Under the pieces are notes generated by a model. The model did no database searches. It was not told the origin of the DNA and worked only from the letters and a program-made list of their open reading frames with translations. This document shows positions 1 to 6,685 of a DNA stretch of 12,230 nt, piece by piece. Numbering within the stretch: the stretch's first letter is position 1; each line of letters begins with the position of its first letter. Origin of the DNA: Methylococcaceae bacterium (lineage in GTDB: Bacteria > Pseudomonadota > Gammaproteobacteria > Methylococcales > Methylomonadaceae); contig CANNNN010000042.1 of NCBI GenBank assembly GCA_947506075.1, positions 1-12,230 on the forward strand, in the 5' to 3' direction. A program made the position numbers and the translations under genes.

Positions 1-204
1 GTCTGGTCCTATCTGCAAGGCGAAGATGATCTTGAAGTCATGACCGAAAAAGCCATTATTGCGACCCGGCAACTGGCTAAGCGTCAGTTTACCTGGTTGC
101 GCAGAGAAACCGATGCGGCAAGTTTCCAAACAGGTCAACCGGAGCTTTTGGCAAAAGTGCTAGCGGAAATTAAAAGCGCGCTAGTAAATGGAAGGAATTT
201 ATAG
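1..204 (+). CDS. miaA: tRNA dimethylallyltransferase MiaA, C-terminal part (gene enters from the left edge)
   Basis: Frame 1 is open from the first base and ends at TAG 202-204, giving 67 residues. The visible part carries the MiaA C-terminal signature: a VWSYLQGE stretch, then EKAIIATRQLAKRQ and TWLR, which in the family lies near the tRNA-binding end of the protein. MiaA transfers a dimethylallyl group to N6 of A37 in tRNAs that read codons beginning with U. The product is the substrate of MiaB, which is also encoded in this window about 5 kb downstream but not in the same operon. The start and the catalytic P-loop lie outside the window. In many gammaproteobacteria hfq follows miaA; here a terminator-like hairpin and a convergent cupin gene follow instead. 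Confidence 0.9.
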   Translation, partial: VWSYLQGEDDLEVMTEKAIIATRQLAKRQFTWLRRETDAASFQTGQPELLAKVLAEIKSALVNGRNL

Positions 205-209
205 TCAGG

Positions 210-234
210 TAGGGCGTACACGCCTTATTTGTTT
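210..234 (+). terminator. Probable rho-independent terminator after miaA
   Basis: A 7-bp stem (TAGGGCG at 210-216 with CGCCTTA at 221-227, one G-U pair) closes a TACA tetraloop and is followed by TTTGTTT. It begins 5 nt after the miaA stop. The opposite strand has no T-run after the stem, so it would not terminate the convergent cupin gene. Confidence 0.5.
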
Positions 235-248
235 AAGATTTTTTAGAA

Positions 249-578
249 TCAATACAAATGCGCGGCCAGCCAGATCGTGTTGGTGTCGGGCTCAGTCCAT
301 TCGACCCGGTGTCTAACATGTGCGGGAATCAGCAGGTAATCGCCGGCATGTAAATGAAAAGTTTGATTATCTTGTTCGTAACGGAGAATCGCCTGTCCCT
401 GTAACAGCATGACCCATTCATCGTCATCCTGATCATACCAGTGTCCTGCCGTTGTGCTATGACCTTTGGATATGATGCGTTCAAGCTTGATATTTTCACG
501 ATTGAAGAGACATTCAAAGCGTTCTTCAGGTAATTGCTCGGGTATGTTTTTAAAAATATTGGCCTTAACAGGATTCAT
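249..578 (-). CDS. Small single-domain cupin protein
   Basis: A 109-residue protein with one conserved beta-barrel cupin domain. Cupin motif 1 is visible around residues 40-61 (GHSTTAGHWYD, then E54 and the closing G61). Motif 2 is around residues 79-90 (GDYLLIPAHVRH). H46, E54 and H87 or H90 are candidate metal ligands. No signal peptide or membrane segment is seen, so it should be cytoplasmic. The substrate cannot be read from the sequence; members of this small family include sensors, isomerases and dioxygenases. The ATG at 576-578 is the only reasonable start, since the next Met lies inside the domain, but no good Shine-Dalgarno sequence precedes it. It is transcribed away from the flavoprotein gene at 744 and towards miaA. 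Confidence 0.8.
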   Translation of the reverse strand: MNPVKANIFKNIPEQLPEERFECLFNRENIKLERIISKGHSTTAGHWYDQDDDEWVMLLQGQAILRYEQDNQTFHLHAGDYLLIPAHVRHRVEWTEPDTNTIWLAAHLY

Positions 579-743
579 CTGAGGGTGGATTTGATTTTAT
601 GGCTTAAGTTACTGGATGTTATTGTATAACGACACCATTGGTTATACAGAGCCTCTACTAAAAAAACATCGGACACACTGATCGCTTCGTCCTGCATTAT
701 TTAGGTTAAGATAACGGCTTTCAACCTTTATTGGTCCATCTCT

Positions 744-1982
744 ATGTCTGATTATACTGAGCCGCAAGTTGCCATTATTGGCGGAGGTCCGGCTGGGCTG
801 ATGGCCGCTGAAGTACTGAGCCTTGCGGGCGTGCAAGTCGATGTTTACGATGCGATGCCATCGCTAGGCCGCAAGTTTTTGTTAGCCGGTATCGGTGGTT
901 TGAATATTACCCACAGCGAAGCCTACACTAGTTTCTGTACCCGTTATGGCGATCGGCAGCCTCAACTTCAGGCAATACTCGACCGACTGCCGCCGAGTAC
1001 ACTATGCTCCTGGGTGCACGAACTGGGTATCGATACCTTTATCGGCAGTTCGGGCCGCGTATTTCCCAAGGAGATGAAAGCAGCGCCGTTGTTACGGGCT
1101 TGGCTGCATCGTCTTCGTAGCGCCGGTGTGCGCCTGCATGTGCGTCACCGCTGGTTGGGTTGGGATGCAAATGGTGCTTTGAGACTAGCCACTCCGGGCG
1201 GCGAAATTTCGCTTAGGCCGCAGGCGACGATACTCGCGCTGGGCGGTGCCAGTTGGCCTAAACTGGGATCGGATGGTGCCTGGGTGCCGTGGCTACAGAC
1301 GCGGGGTATAGAGATAGCTCCCTTGCAAAGTGCAAATTGTGGCTTCGAGGTAGCGTGGAGTGCGCATTTGCGTGATAAATTTGCCGGTACGCCGCTCAAA
1401 TCGATAGCATTGACATTTACCGATGTGCAGGGTTGCACTGAGCAGCGGCAAGGCGAAATGGTGATCAGTGCGCAGGGTGTTGAAGGCAGTCTGATTTACG
1501 CTTTTTCGCAACGGCTGCGTGAGTACTTGAATGTCCACTGCAGTGCCTCCTTCACGCTTGATTTAACTCCCGGACGCGATGAGGAGAGAGTGCTGGCCGA
1601 GGTCAGTCATCCACGCGGATCGCGGTCGTTATCCAGTCATTTGCAAAGCCGCGTTGGCCTGACGGGAGTCAAGGTGGCCTTGCTACGAGAGGTGCTCGGG
1701 AAGGAGCAGTTTTCCGATCCGGCAACGTTATCGGCAACGATCAAGGCTTTGCCTATCACCGTACACGCAACCCGCCCTCTCGCCGAAGCGATCAGCACCG
1801 CAGGTGGCGTGAGCTTTAACTGCCTCGATCAGAACCTGATGCTTACGGCTCTACCCGGCGTTTTTGTTGCTGGCGAAATGGTCGATTGGGAGGCGCCAAC
1901 TGGAGGGTATCTACTCAGCGCCTGCTTTGCCACCGGCAGCTGCGCTGGGCAGGGCGTAGGCGACTGGCTAAATCGCCACTAG
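744..1982 (+). CDS. TIGR03862/HI0933-type (BaiN/RdsA-like) FAD-dependent flavoprotein
   Basis: A 412-residue protein that starts with a Rossmann dinucleotide-binding fold: GGGPAG at residues 13-18, with an acidic residue (D36) ending the second strand. The segment LGRKFLLAGIGGLNITH (about 41-57) is the hallmark of the HI0933-like/BaiN family. The C-terminal FAD-contact region is GVFVAGEMVDWEAPTGGY, with a glycine-rich end (about 370-400). Length is normal for the family. Members are predicted NAD(P)/FAD oxidoreductases; related BaiN proteins reduce bile-acid enones, but the physiological substrate in environmental gammaproteobacteria is not established. No signal peptide is seen. The ATG at 744 places the FAD motif at the expected distance from the N-terminus, although the SD sequence is poor. 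The gene diverges from the cupin gene across a 165-nt intergenic region in which I could not identify a convincing promoter. Confidence 0.87.
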   Translation: MSDYTEPQVAIIGGGPAGLMAAEVLSLAGVQVDVYDAMPSLGRKFLLAGIGGLNITHSEAYTSFCTRYGDRQPQLQAILDRLPPSTLCSWVHELGIDTFIGSSGRVFPKEMKAAPLLRAWLHRLRSAGVRLHVRHRWLGWDANGALRLATPGGEISLRPQATILALGGASWPKLGSDGAWVPWLQTRGIEIAPLQSANCGFEVAWSAHLRDKFAGTPLKSIALTFTDVQGCTEQRQGEMVISAQGVEGSLIYAFSQRLREYLNVHCSASFTLDLTPGRDEERVLAEVSHPRGSRSLSSHLQSRVGLTGVKVALLREVLGKEQFSDPATLSATIKALPITVHATRPLAEAISTAGGVSFNCLDQNLMLTALPGVFVAGEMVDWEAPTGGYLLSACFATGSCAGQGVGDWLNRH

Positions 1983-2010
1983 CATTTCAGTGGATAGAAT
2001 AATTATTGTA

Positions 2011-2037
2011 ACTTATTGATATTATGAGTCAATAAGT
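2011..2037. repeat. Perfect 9-bp inverted repeat downstream of the flavoprotein gene
   Basis: ACTTATTGA (2011-2019) is followed by a 9-nt spacer and its exact complement TCAATAAGT (2029-2037). There is no T-tract after it and the stem is AT-rich, so it is at best a weak terminator. It could equally be an operator for the CsiV-like gene starting 50 nt later. A GTG that would extend the next gene lies inside the right arm. Confidence 0.5.
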
Positions 2038-2086
2038 GTTCGTTCGTGGCTTGACTAAGTTTTCCAGGATAATAGGAACAAATCCG

Positions 2087-2596
2087 ATGATTAAAATAAT
2101 GACCTGCAGTCTGGCACTAATGCTGGGTTTTTTTTGTAGTTTTGTTTGGGCTGAAGGTGGCGCTTATCAGATAGAGTTGATCGTATTTTCACAAGCTATG
2201 CCCACTACCGAAGCATTTGAGCAGATGTCCAGCCAGATAATCTGGCCGACCGGATTGACTGAATTGTCGACTTATAAAAAAACGGAGGCTACAACCTTGG
2301 ATGAAGGTTATGCAGCAATATTAAATGATTCGACTTACCAACCTGTCTTGCGTGTTGCGTGGGTACAATCAGACTTGAATGTTCCTGTCCATGTTCAAAG
2401 CAGCGATGGCAGGCTGAATGGCTATCTTCAATTGCAACAGGATCCGAGTTTGCAGATGATGGTTGATTTGGAGCTTGCTGCTAATCCGGGAGAAGCCGTC
2501 TATCGATTAACTGAAAAACGGCCTGTTAAATTAAATGAGGTCTATTATCTGGATCATCCAAAATTTGGCGTTCTGGTAAAAATCAGTCTATTTTAG
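2087..2596 (+). CDS. CsiV-family secreted peptidoglycan-binding protein (short form)
   Basis: A 169-residue protein with an N-terminal signal peptide: a hydrophobic stretch at about residues 6-20 ending in VWA, so cleavage is likely after A22. The mature protein opens with YQIELIVF, and the C-terminus reads KRPVKLNEVYYLDHPKFGV. These two blocks are the conserved ends of the CsiV family. In Vibrio cholerae CsiV is a periplasmic partner of the D-amino-acid-sensitive peptidoglycan synthase PBP1A. The ATG at 2087 was chosen because AGGA at 2074-2077 precedes it at 9 nt and the signal peptide starts there; a GTG at 2036 in the same frame would add 17 charged residues and lies in a hairpin. The protein is clearly shorter than Vibrio CsiV (about 250 residues, from memory), the middle being reduced. 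No partner gene lies nearby. Confidence 0.75.
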   Translation: MIKIMTCSLALMLGFFCSFVWAEGGAYQIELIVFSQAMPTTEAFEQMSSQIIWPTGLTELSTYKKTEATTLDEGYAAILNDSTYQPVLRVAWVQSDLNVPVHVQSSDGRLNGYLQLQQDPSLQMMVDLELAANPGEAVYRLTEKRPVKLNEVYYLDHPKFGVLVKISLF

Positions 2597-2871
2597 CGTA
2601 TGCCAGCCGTAATGCCGGGTAACAACAGATTGAGTTGAGCAGATCATGAGTTTCTAGTGCCTACAGATTAATTATCCGTACAATTAGCAAGTTTTTTATG
2701 TGCGGATATAGTTAAGTGGCGCGAGTAAGTATATGATTACATGCCTGACTATTGATATTCATTAGACCGGTCAGCATCGCTTAAAAGCCGAAATTGTACT
2801 AATAGACAATAATTAATGACTACATCGTGCTGTAGCATAAAAGCACCAAATTTGGGAGCCGAGGAACAATA

Positions 2872-3402
2872 ATGAAGAGAAAAGATATAGTCCCGACTAG
2901 TCAGGAACGGGTGATGCGGGAAGATGATTTCATCGTTTCAAAAACCGATACGACGGGTCGGATCATCTACGGCAACGAGATTTTTATAGAGTTTTCGGGC
3001 TATAGCGAAGAGGAGCTTTTGGGTAGTCAGCATAATATCATTCGCCATCCTGATATGCCGAGAGCCGTGTTTAAGTTGCTGTGGGATTGTTTGGCGGAAA
3101 ACAAAGAGATCTTTGCGTTTGTTAAAAACATGTCGAAAGATGGAGGCTTTTACTGGGTGTTTGCCCAGGTTGCACCGATGAGAGGCAAGGATAAACAAGT
3201 ATCCGGTTATACCTCGGTGCGCCGCAAGCCAAATCCTAAAGCCATTCCTATTGTGGCAGATGTGTATCGTGCAATGCTGGACGCCGAACGAAATGCGGGA
3301 GCGAAAGATGCTATGGCGGCCTCTGGTGAAATATTGGCTAGTGTATTAAATGACAAGGGAGTGAGTTACGATGAGCTTATCACTGTATTGCAGTCGCTTT
3401 AA
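2872..3402 (+). CDS. Aer-type PAS sensor protein, soluble (CetB-like half of a split aerotaxis receptor)
   Basis: A 176-residue cytoplasmic protein with one PAS domain at about residues 18-118 and a helical tail (125-176). The sequence NIIRHPDMP (55-63) matches the FAD-binding block of E. coli Aer; R58, H59 and D61 correspond to its key flavin residues. VKN (84-86), the YWV block (94-96) and SGYTSVR (111-117) are also Aer-like. The E. coli Aer tryptophan just before VKN appears to be replaced by I80/F81 (alignment from memory). There is no membrane, HAMP or signalling domain, so output must pass through another protein. The overlapping downstream gene encodes a receptor with exactly those missing parts. 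In Campylobacter CetB/CetA the same division of labour gives energy taxis. The start is supported by GAGGAA at 2861-2866. The 275-nt upstream region shows no clear flagellar sigma-28 promoter. Confidence 0.85.
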   Translation: MKRKDIVPTSQERVMREDDFIVSKTDTTGRIIYGNEIFIEFSGYSEEELLGSQHNIIRHPDMPRAVFKLLWDCLAENKEIFAFVKNMSKDGGFYWVFAQVAPMRGKDKQVSGYTSVRRKPNPKAIPIVADVYRAMLDAERNAGAKDAMAASGEILASVLNDKGVSYDELITVLQSL

Positions 3403-5158
3403 GAATAATGAACAACTTGCAACAGCCGCTGTAGCAATTTTATGGGGCGCTACGCTGGCTTATCTGTGGACGCTTGTCCTGAGTGAAGACGGAGGAATCG
3501 AACGGATAATCGCACCGTCGTTGTTGACATTTTCTGCCGTATTATCCGGCATCTGGTGGAGAACCGCTGGATCAGCAGATCAACTGCTGCTTCATAAGCT
3601 GGTAAACATAAGTAGTGAGTGGCGACAAGGTGTTGTCTCGTCAAGAGTTACGCATATCGGTGGCAAAGAGCGAGATTTACAGCAACTAGCCTGGGGGCTA
3701 AATGATTTGATGGATCAGGTGGAAACTGCGCAGATAGATATGCGCTTTTCGATGGGCTATCTGGGGTATGGCTTGTTTACGCGTAAAAGTTACCCGCAAG
3801 GCTTGCATGGGGGATTTTCTAGGGCTTTGGTGGAGCTTAATACGGTCACGCAAACGCTCTCTACCGTTACCATGACGGTATCAGATCTTATGGTAGCGAT
3901 GGCGGCTGGCGACTTTAGTAAAAGAGTCGATGTTGAACTTAAAGGAGAATACCAGCTTACTGTGGATAGAGCCATGCAGGCCATGCAAGCCTTACAAGCC
4001 ATGTTGGGGGATATAGGCAAGGTTATGGGCGGCGTTGCTCACGGCGACATTAGTCAGCGTGTTCAAGCTGAAGGGCGAGGCGATCTTAGTAAATTGAAGG
4101 ACGATATCAATCTTTCGCTAGCTGCGTTGGGTAGCCTGGATGACATCGCTATGATTGCGCATGCCTTGTCCGAAGGCGACCTGACCCAAACAATCAACAA
4201 GGATTATCCAGGTACTTTTGGCAAGGTGATTTCCGGCATGAATGGCACAGTCGAAAACCTTAGAAGTCTGGTAGGAGAAATCAAGGATTCGACCACCCAT
4301 ATCAACTCTGCCGCCAAAGAAATTGCGGCGGGTAATAATGACCTGTCGCATCGCACCGAAGAGCAGGCGGCCAGTTTGCAACAAACGGCGGCCAGCATGG
4401 GCGAACTGACTTCCACCGTGCAGTTGAATGCCAAAAGTGCTCAGCAAGCGAATCAGCTTGCGGTCGGCGCGACGGATATTGCAGGCAAGGGGGTCACGGT
4501 GGTCGGTCATGTGGTAACGACGATGGAAGGTATTAATGAATCTTCACGTAAGATTGTCGATATTATCTCGGTGATTGATGGTATCGCTTTTCAGACCAAT
4601 ATTCTTGCGCTGAATGCCGCTGTGGAGGCGGCCCGCGCCGGTGAGCAAGGCAGGGGCTTTGCGGTGGTGGCCGGAGAGGTGCGCAATCTTGCACAACGCG
4701 CCACGGCTGCCGCCGGAGAAATAAAAAGCCTGATTGGCGATTCGGTGGAAAAGGTTGAGGACGGCACAAAATTGGTTGCCCAAGCAGGAAAAACCATGGA
4801 GGAAATTGTCAGCGCGATACGTGGCGTGACTCTGATTATGTCCGAGATCAGGAACGCTTCGGTTGAACAAACGTCGGGTATCGAACAGGTCAATCAGGCG
4901 ATTGGACAAATGGATGAAGTGACTCAGCAAAACGCGGCTCTGGTAGAACAGGCGGCCGCTGCGGCCGAATCCTTGGAAGAGCAGGCGCAAAACTTGTCGG
5001 TTACCGTAGGCCGATTTACCGTTGATAGTAAATCAACCGATATACAACGTTCAACTTCAACGCAGGCGGTAACCAGACCGGCTGCGCTCAGCACACGACC
5101 GGCTGGTACGAAACCAAAAATACAGGCGGTGAGTAGTGGAGATTGGGAAGAGTTTTAA
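3371..5158 (+). CDS. Methyl-accepting chemotaxis protein with membrane hairpin, poly-HAMP linker and CheR/CheB tether (CetA-like)
   Basis: A 595-residue receptor. Two hydrophobic helices (about 18-37 and 46-63) are joined by a loop of about ten residues, so there is no periplasmic ligand domain. The cytoplasmic part then has HAMP-like repeats at about 80-120, 170-215, 217-255 and 258-305. The signalling domain follows: a methylation helix with EEQAASLQQTAASMGEL (330-346), a hairpin tip at IISVIDGIAFQTNILALNAA (398-417), and the return helix with GRGFAVVAGEVRNLA. A low-complexity linker (about 552-588) ends in DWEEF, matching the xWxxF tether for CheR/CheB. The ATG at 3371 has AGGGAG at 3356-3361, 9 nt upstream, and overlaps the PAS gene by 32 nt in another frame, implying translational coupling. 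The protein should receive a redox signal from the PAS partner and act on CheA through CheW. No che genes lie in the window. Confidence 0.9.
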   Translation: MSLSLYCSRFKNNEQLATAAVAILWGATLAYLWTLVLSEDGGIERIIAPSLLTFSAVLSGIWWRTAGSADQLLLHKLVNISSEWRQGVVSSRVTHIGGKERDLQQLAWGLNDLMDQVETAQIDMRFSMGYLGYGLFTRKSYPQGLHGGFSRALVELNTVTQTLSTVTMTVSDLMVAMAAGDFSKRVDVELKGEYQLTVDRAMQAMQALQAMLGDIGKVMGGVAHGDISQRVQAEGRGDLSKLKDDINLSLAALGSLDDIAMIAHALSEGDLTQTINKDYPGTFGKVISGMNGTVENLRSLVGEIKDSTTHINSAAKEIAAGNNDLSHRTEEQAASLQQTAASMGELTSTVQLNAKSAQQANQLAVGATDIAGKGVTVVGHVVTTMEGINESSRKIVDIISVIDGIAFQTNILALNAAVEAARAGEQGRGFAVVAGEVRNLAQRATAAAGEIKSLIGDSVEKVEDGTKLVAQAGKTMEEIVSAIRGVTLIMSEIRNASVEQTSGIEQVNQAIGQMDEVTQQNAALVEQAAAAAESLEEQAQNLSVTVGRFTVDSKSTDIQRSTSTQAVTRPAALSTRPAGTKPKIQAVSSGDWEEF

Positions 5159-5199
5159 TATTTAAATCGTCTTCGGGTTATAATATGTACCATTCATTG

Positions 5200-5229
5200 A
5201 GCTCGGGTCTATAGGCCCGAGCTTTTTTT
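5200..5229 (+). terminator. Strong rho-independent terminator after the PAS/MCP operon
   Basis: The stem AGCTCGGGTC (5200-5209) pairs with GGCCCGAGCT (5214-5223) around a TATA loop, with one G-U pair, and runs into seven Ts (5223-5229). It lies 42 nt after the receptor stop and isolates the chemotaxis pair from miaB. Confidence 0.88.
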
Positions 5230-5316
5230 ATGACTATAAGGCGGGTAAATGCCGCTGTTCCAAGTAAAGTAAGGGATGTACCCCACTGATTTTCGGATGA
5301 TTTAACGATTAAAAAT

Positions 5317-6660
5317 ATGACACAAAAACTTTATATTCAAACCAACGGTTGCCAAATGAACGAGTACGATTCCGATAAAATGCGGGATGTGCTCCATGCC
5401 TCACACGGCTTTGAATTGATAGATGATCCAAAACTAGCCGATGTTTTGTTGCTGAACACCTGCTCGATACGTGAAAAAGCCCAGGAAAAAGTGTTTTCGG
5501 CGCTGGGTAAGTGGCGCAAGATTAAAGACAAACGTCCCGACGTGATTATTGGCGTTGGCGGTTGCGTTGCCAGTCAGGAAGGTACAGCCATCCAAAAGCG
5601 GGCGCCGTTTGTGGATATCGTGTTTGGGCCGCAAACCCTGCACCGATTGCCTCAGCTGCTGGATCAGGCGCGTAGGCTACAAAAACCCGTTATAGATGTA
5701 TCTTTTCCAGAAATCGAAAAATTTGATGCATTACCCGAACCCCGAGCGGAAGGCCCAAAGGCCTTCGTTTCGGTCATGGAAGGCTGTAGTAAGTATTGTA
5801 CGTTTTGCGTCGTGCCATATACTCGTGGTGAAGAAATTAGCCGACCGCTGGATGATGTGATTGCCGAAATTACCGCCCTGGCTAAACAAGGCGTTCGGGA
5901 AATTAATCTGTTGGGGCAGAACGTCAATGCCTATCGCGGCGCTATGGAGGATGGCGACATCGCCGATTTTTCTTTATTGCTGCATTATGTGGCTGCGGTG
6001 GACGGTATAGATCGCATTCGTTTTACGACCTCACATCCTATCGAATTTACCGATGCTCTGATTGAGGCCTTTGCCGAAATTCCACAATTGGTTGACCATC
6101 TGCATTTACCCGTACAAAGCGGCAGCGATCATATTTTAAAGATGATGAAGCGCGGACATACCCGGGCTGATTACATTGAAATTATCCGCAAATTGCGTGC
6201 AGTCAGACCGAATATTTATTTGTCTTCTGATTTCATCATCGGCTTTCCCGGTGAAACCGATGCCGAGTTTGAAGAAACGATGGCATTTATCGAGGAAATC
6301 GGTTTCGATTTATCATTCAGTTTTATTTATAGTCAGCGCCCTGGAACGCCGGCCGCCGATTTACCGGATGACGTGCCAGCCGACGTTAAAAAACAACGCT
6401 TGGAGCGGTTTCAACAGCATATTAATGAAATGACCATGGCCATTTCAGAAAGCATGATAGGCTCCGTGCAAACGGTTTTGGTTGAAGGTCAGTCCAAAAA
6501 GAATCCATTGCAAATGCAGGGCAGAACAGAGAATAACCGGGTGGTTAATTTTATCGGTCATCCCCGCTTGTCCGGACAGTTTGTCGATGTATTGATTGCC
6601 GAGGCATTGCCCAATTCGTTACGCGGACGAATGGTTGATATGTCCGTTGCTGCTTTTTGA
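5317..6660 (+). CDS. miaB: tRNA-2-methylthio-N6-dimethylallyladenosine synthase MiaB
   Basis: A 447-residue radical-SAM methylthiotransferase. The N-terminal UPF0004 domain holds the auxiliary 4Fe-4S ligands C12 (in TNGCQMN), C49 (in LLNTCSIRE) and C83 (in GVGGCVAS). The radical-SAM cluster is C157-xxx-C161-xx-C164 in EGCSKYCTFC. A C-terminal TRAM domain (about 380-447) would bind tRNA. All six cysteines and the full family length are present, so the enzyme should be active. It adds a methylthio group at C2 of the isopentenyl-A37 made by MiaA. The ATG at 5317 gives the standard MiaB N-terminus, though the SD sequence is weak. It is the first gene of a four-gene run with phoH 25 nt downstream, the same order as E. 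coli miaB-ybeZ-ybeY-ybeX. Confidence 0.97.
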   Translation: MTQKLYIQTNGCQMNEYDSDKMRDVLHASHGFELIDDPKLADVLLLNTCSIREKAQEKVFSALGKWRKIKDKRPDVIIGVGGCVASQEGTAIQKRAPFVDIVFGPQTLHRLPQLLDQARRLQKPVIDVSFPEIEKFDALPEPRAEGPKAFVSVMEGCSKYCTFCVVPYTRGEEISRPLDDVIAEITALAKQGVREINLLGQNVNAYRGAMEDGDIADFSLLLHYVAAVDGIDRIRFTTSHPIEFTDALIEAFAEIPQLVDHLHLPVQSGSDHILKMMKRGHTRADYIEIIRKLRAVRPNIYLSSDFIIGFPGETDAEFEETMAFIEEIGFDLSFSFIYSQRPGTPAADLPDDVPADVKKQRLERFQQHINEMTMAISESMIGSVQTVLVEGQSKKNPLQMQGRTENNRVVNFIGHPRLSGQFVDVLIAEALPNSLRGRMVDMSVAAF

Positions 6661-6685
6661 TAAAACCTGCCTACTCACAGTTACT

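Noticed and set aside
579..743. Promoters in the divergent cupin/flavoprotein region, including a GTTAT-TGT-ATAAC inverted repeat
   Set aside because: No pair of -35/-10 elements with acceptable spacing could be fixed on either strand; the repeat is too short to call.
2036..2086. GTG-initiated extension of the CsiV-like protein by 17 residues
   Set aside because: It lies partly in an inverted repeat, lacks an SD and would bury the signal peptide; the ATG at 2087 has a good SD.
2681..2800. Possible flagellar sigma-28 promoter upstream of the PAS gene (GCGGATAT at 2702, GCCGAAAT at 2787)
   Set aside because: Neither has a TAAA-type -35 at the required spacing.
4118..4990. Long open frames antisense to the chemoreceptor
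   Set aside because: They arise from the codon bias of the conserved signalling domain, have no SD and no recognisable protein features.
6596..6685. Upstream ATG that would lengthen PhoH by 30 residues inside the end of miaB
   Set aside because: The added residues are not family-like and are simply the miaB 3' end read in another frame.
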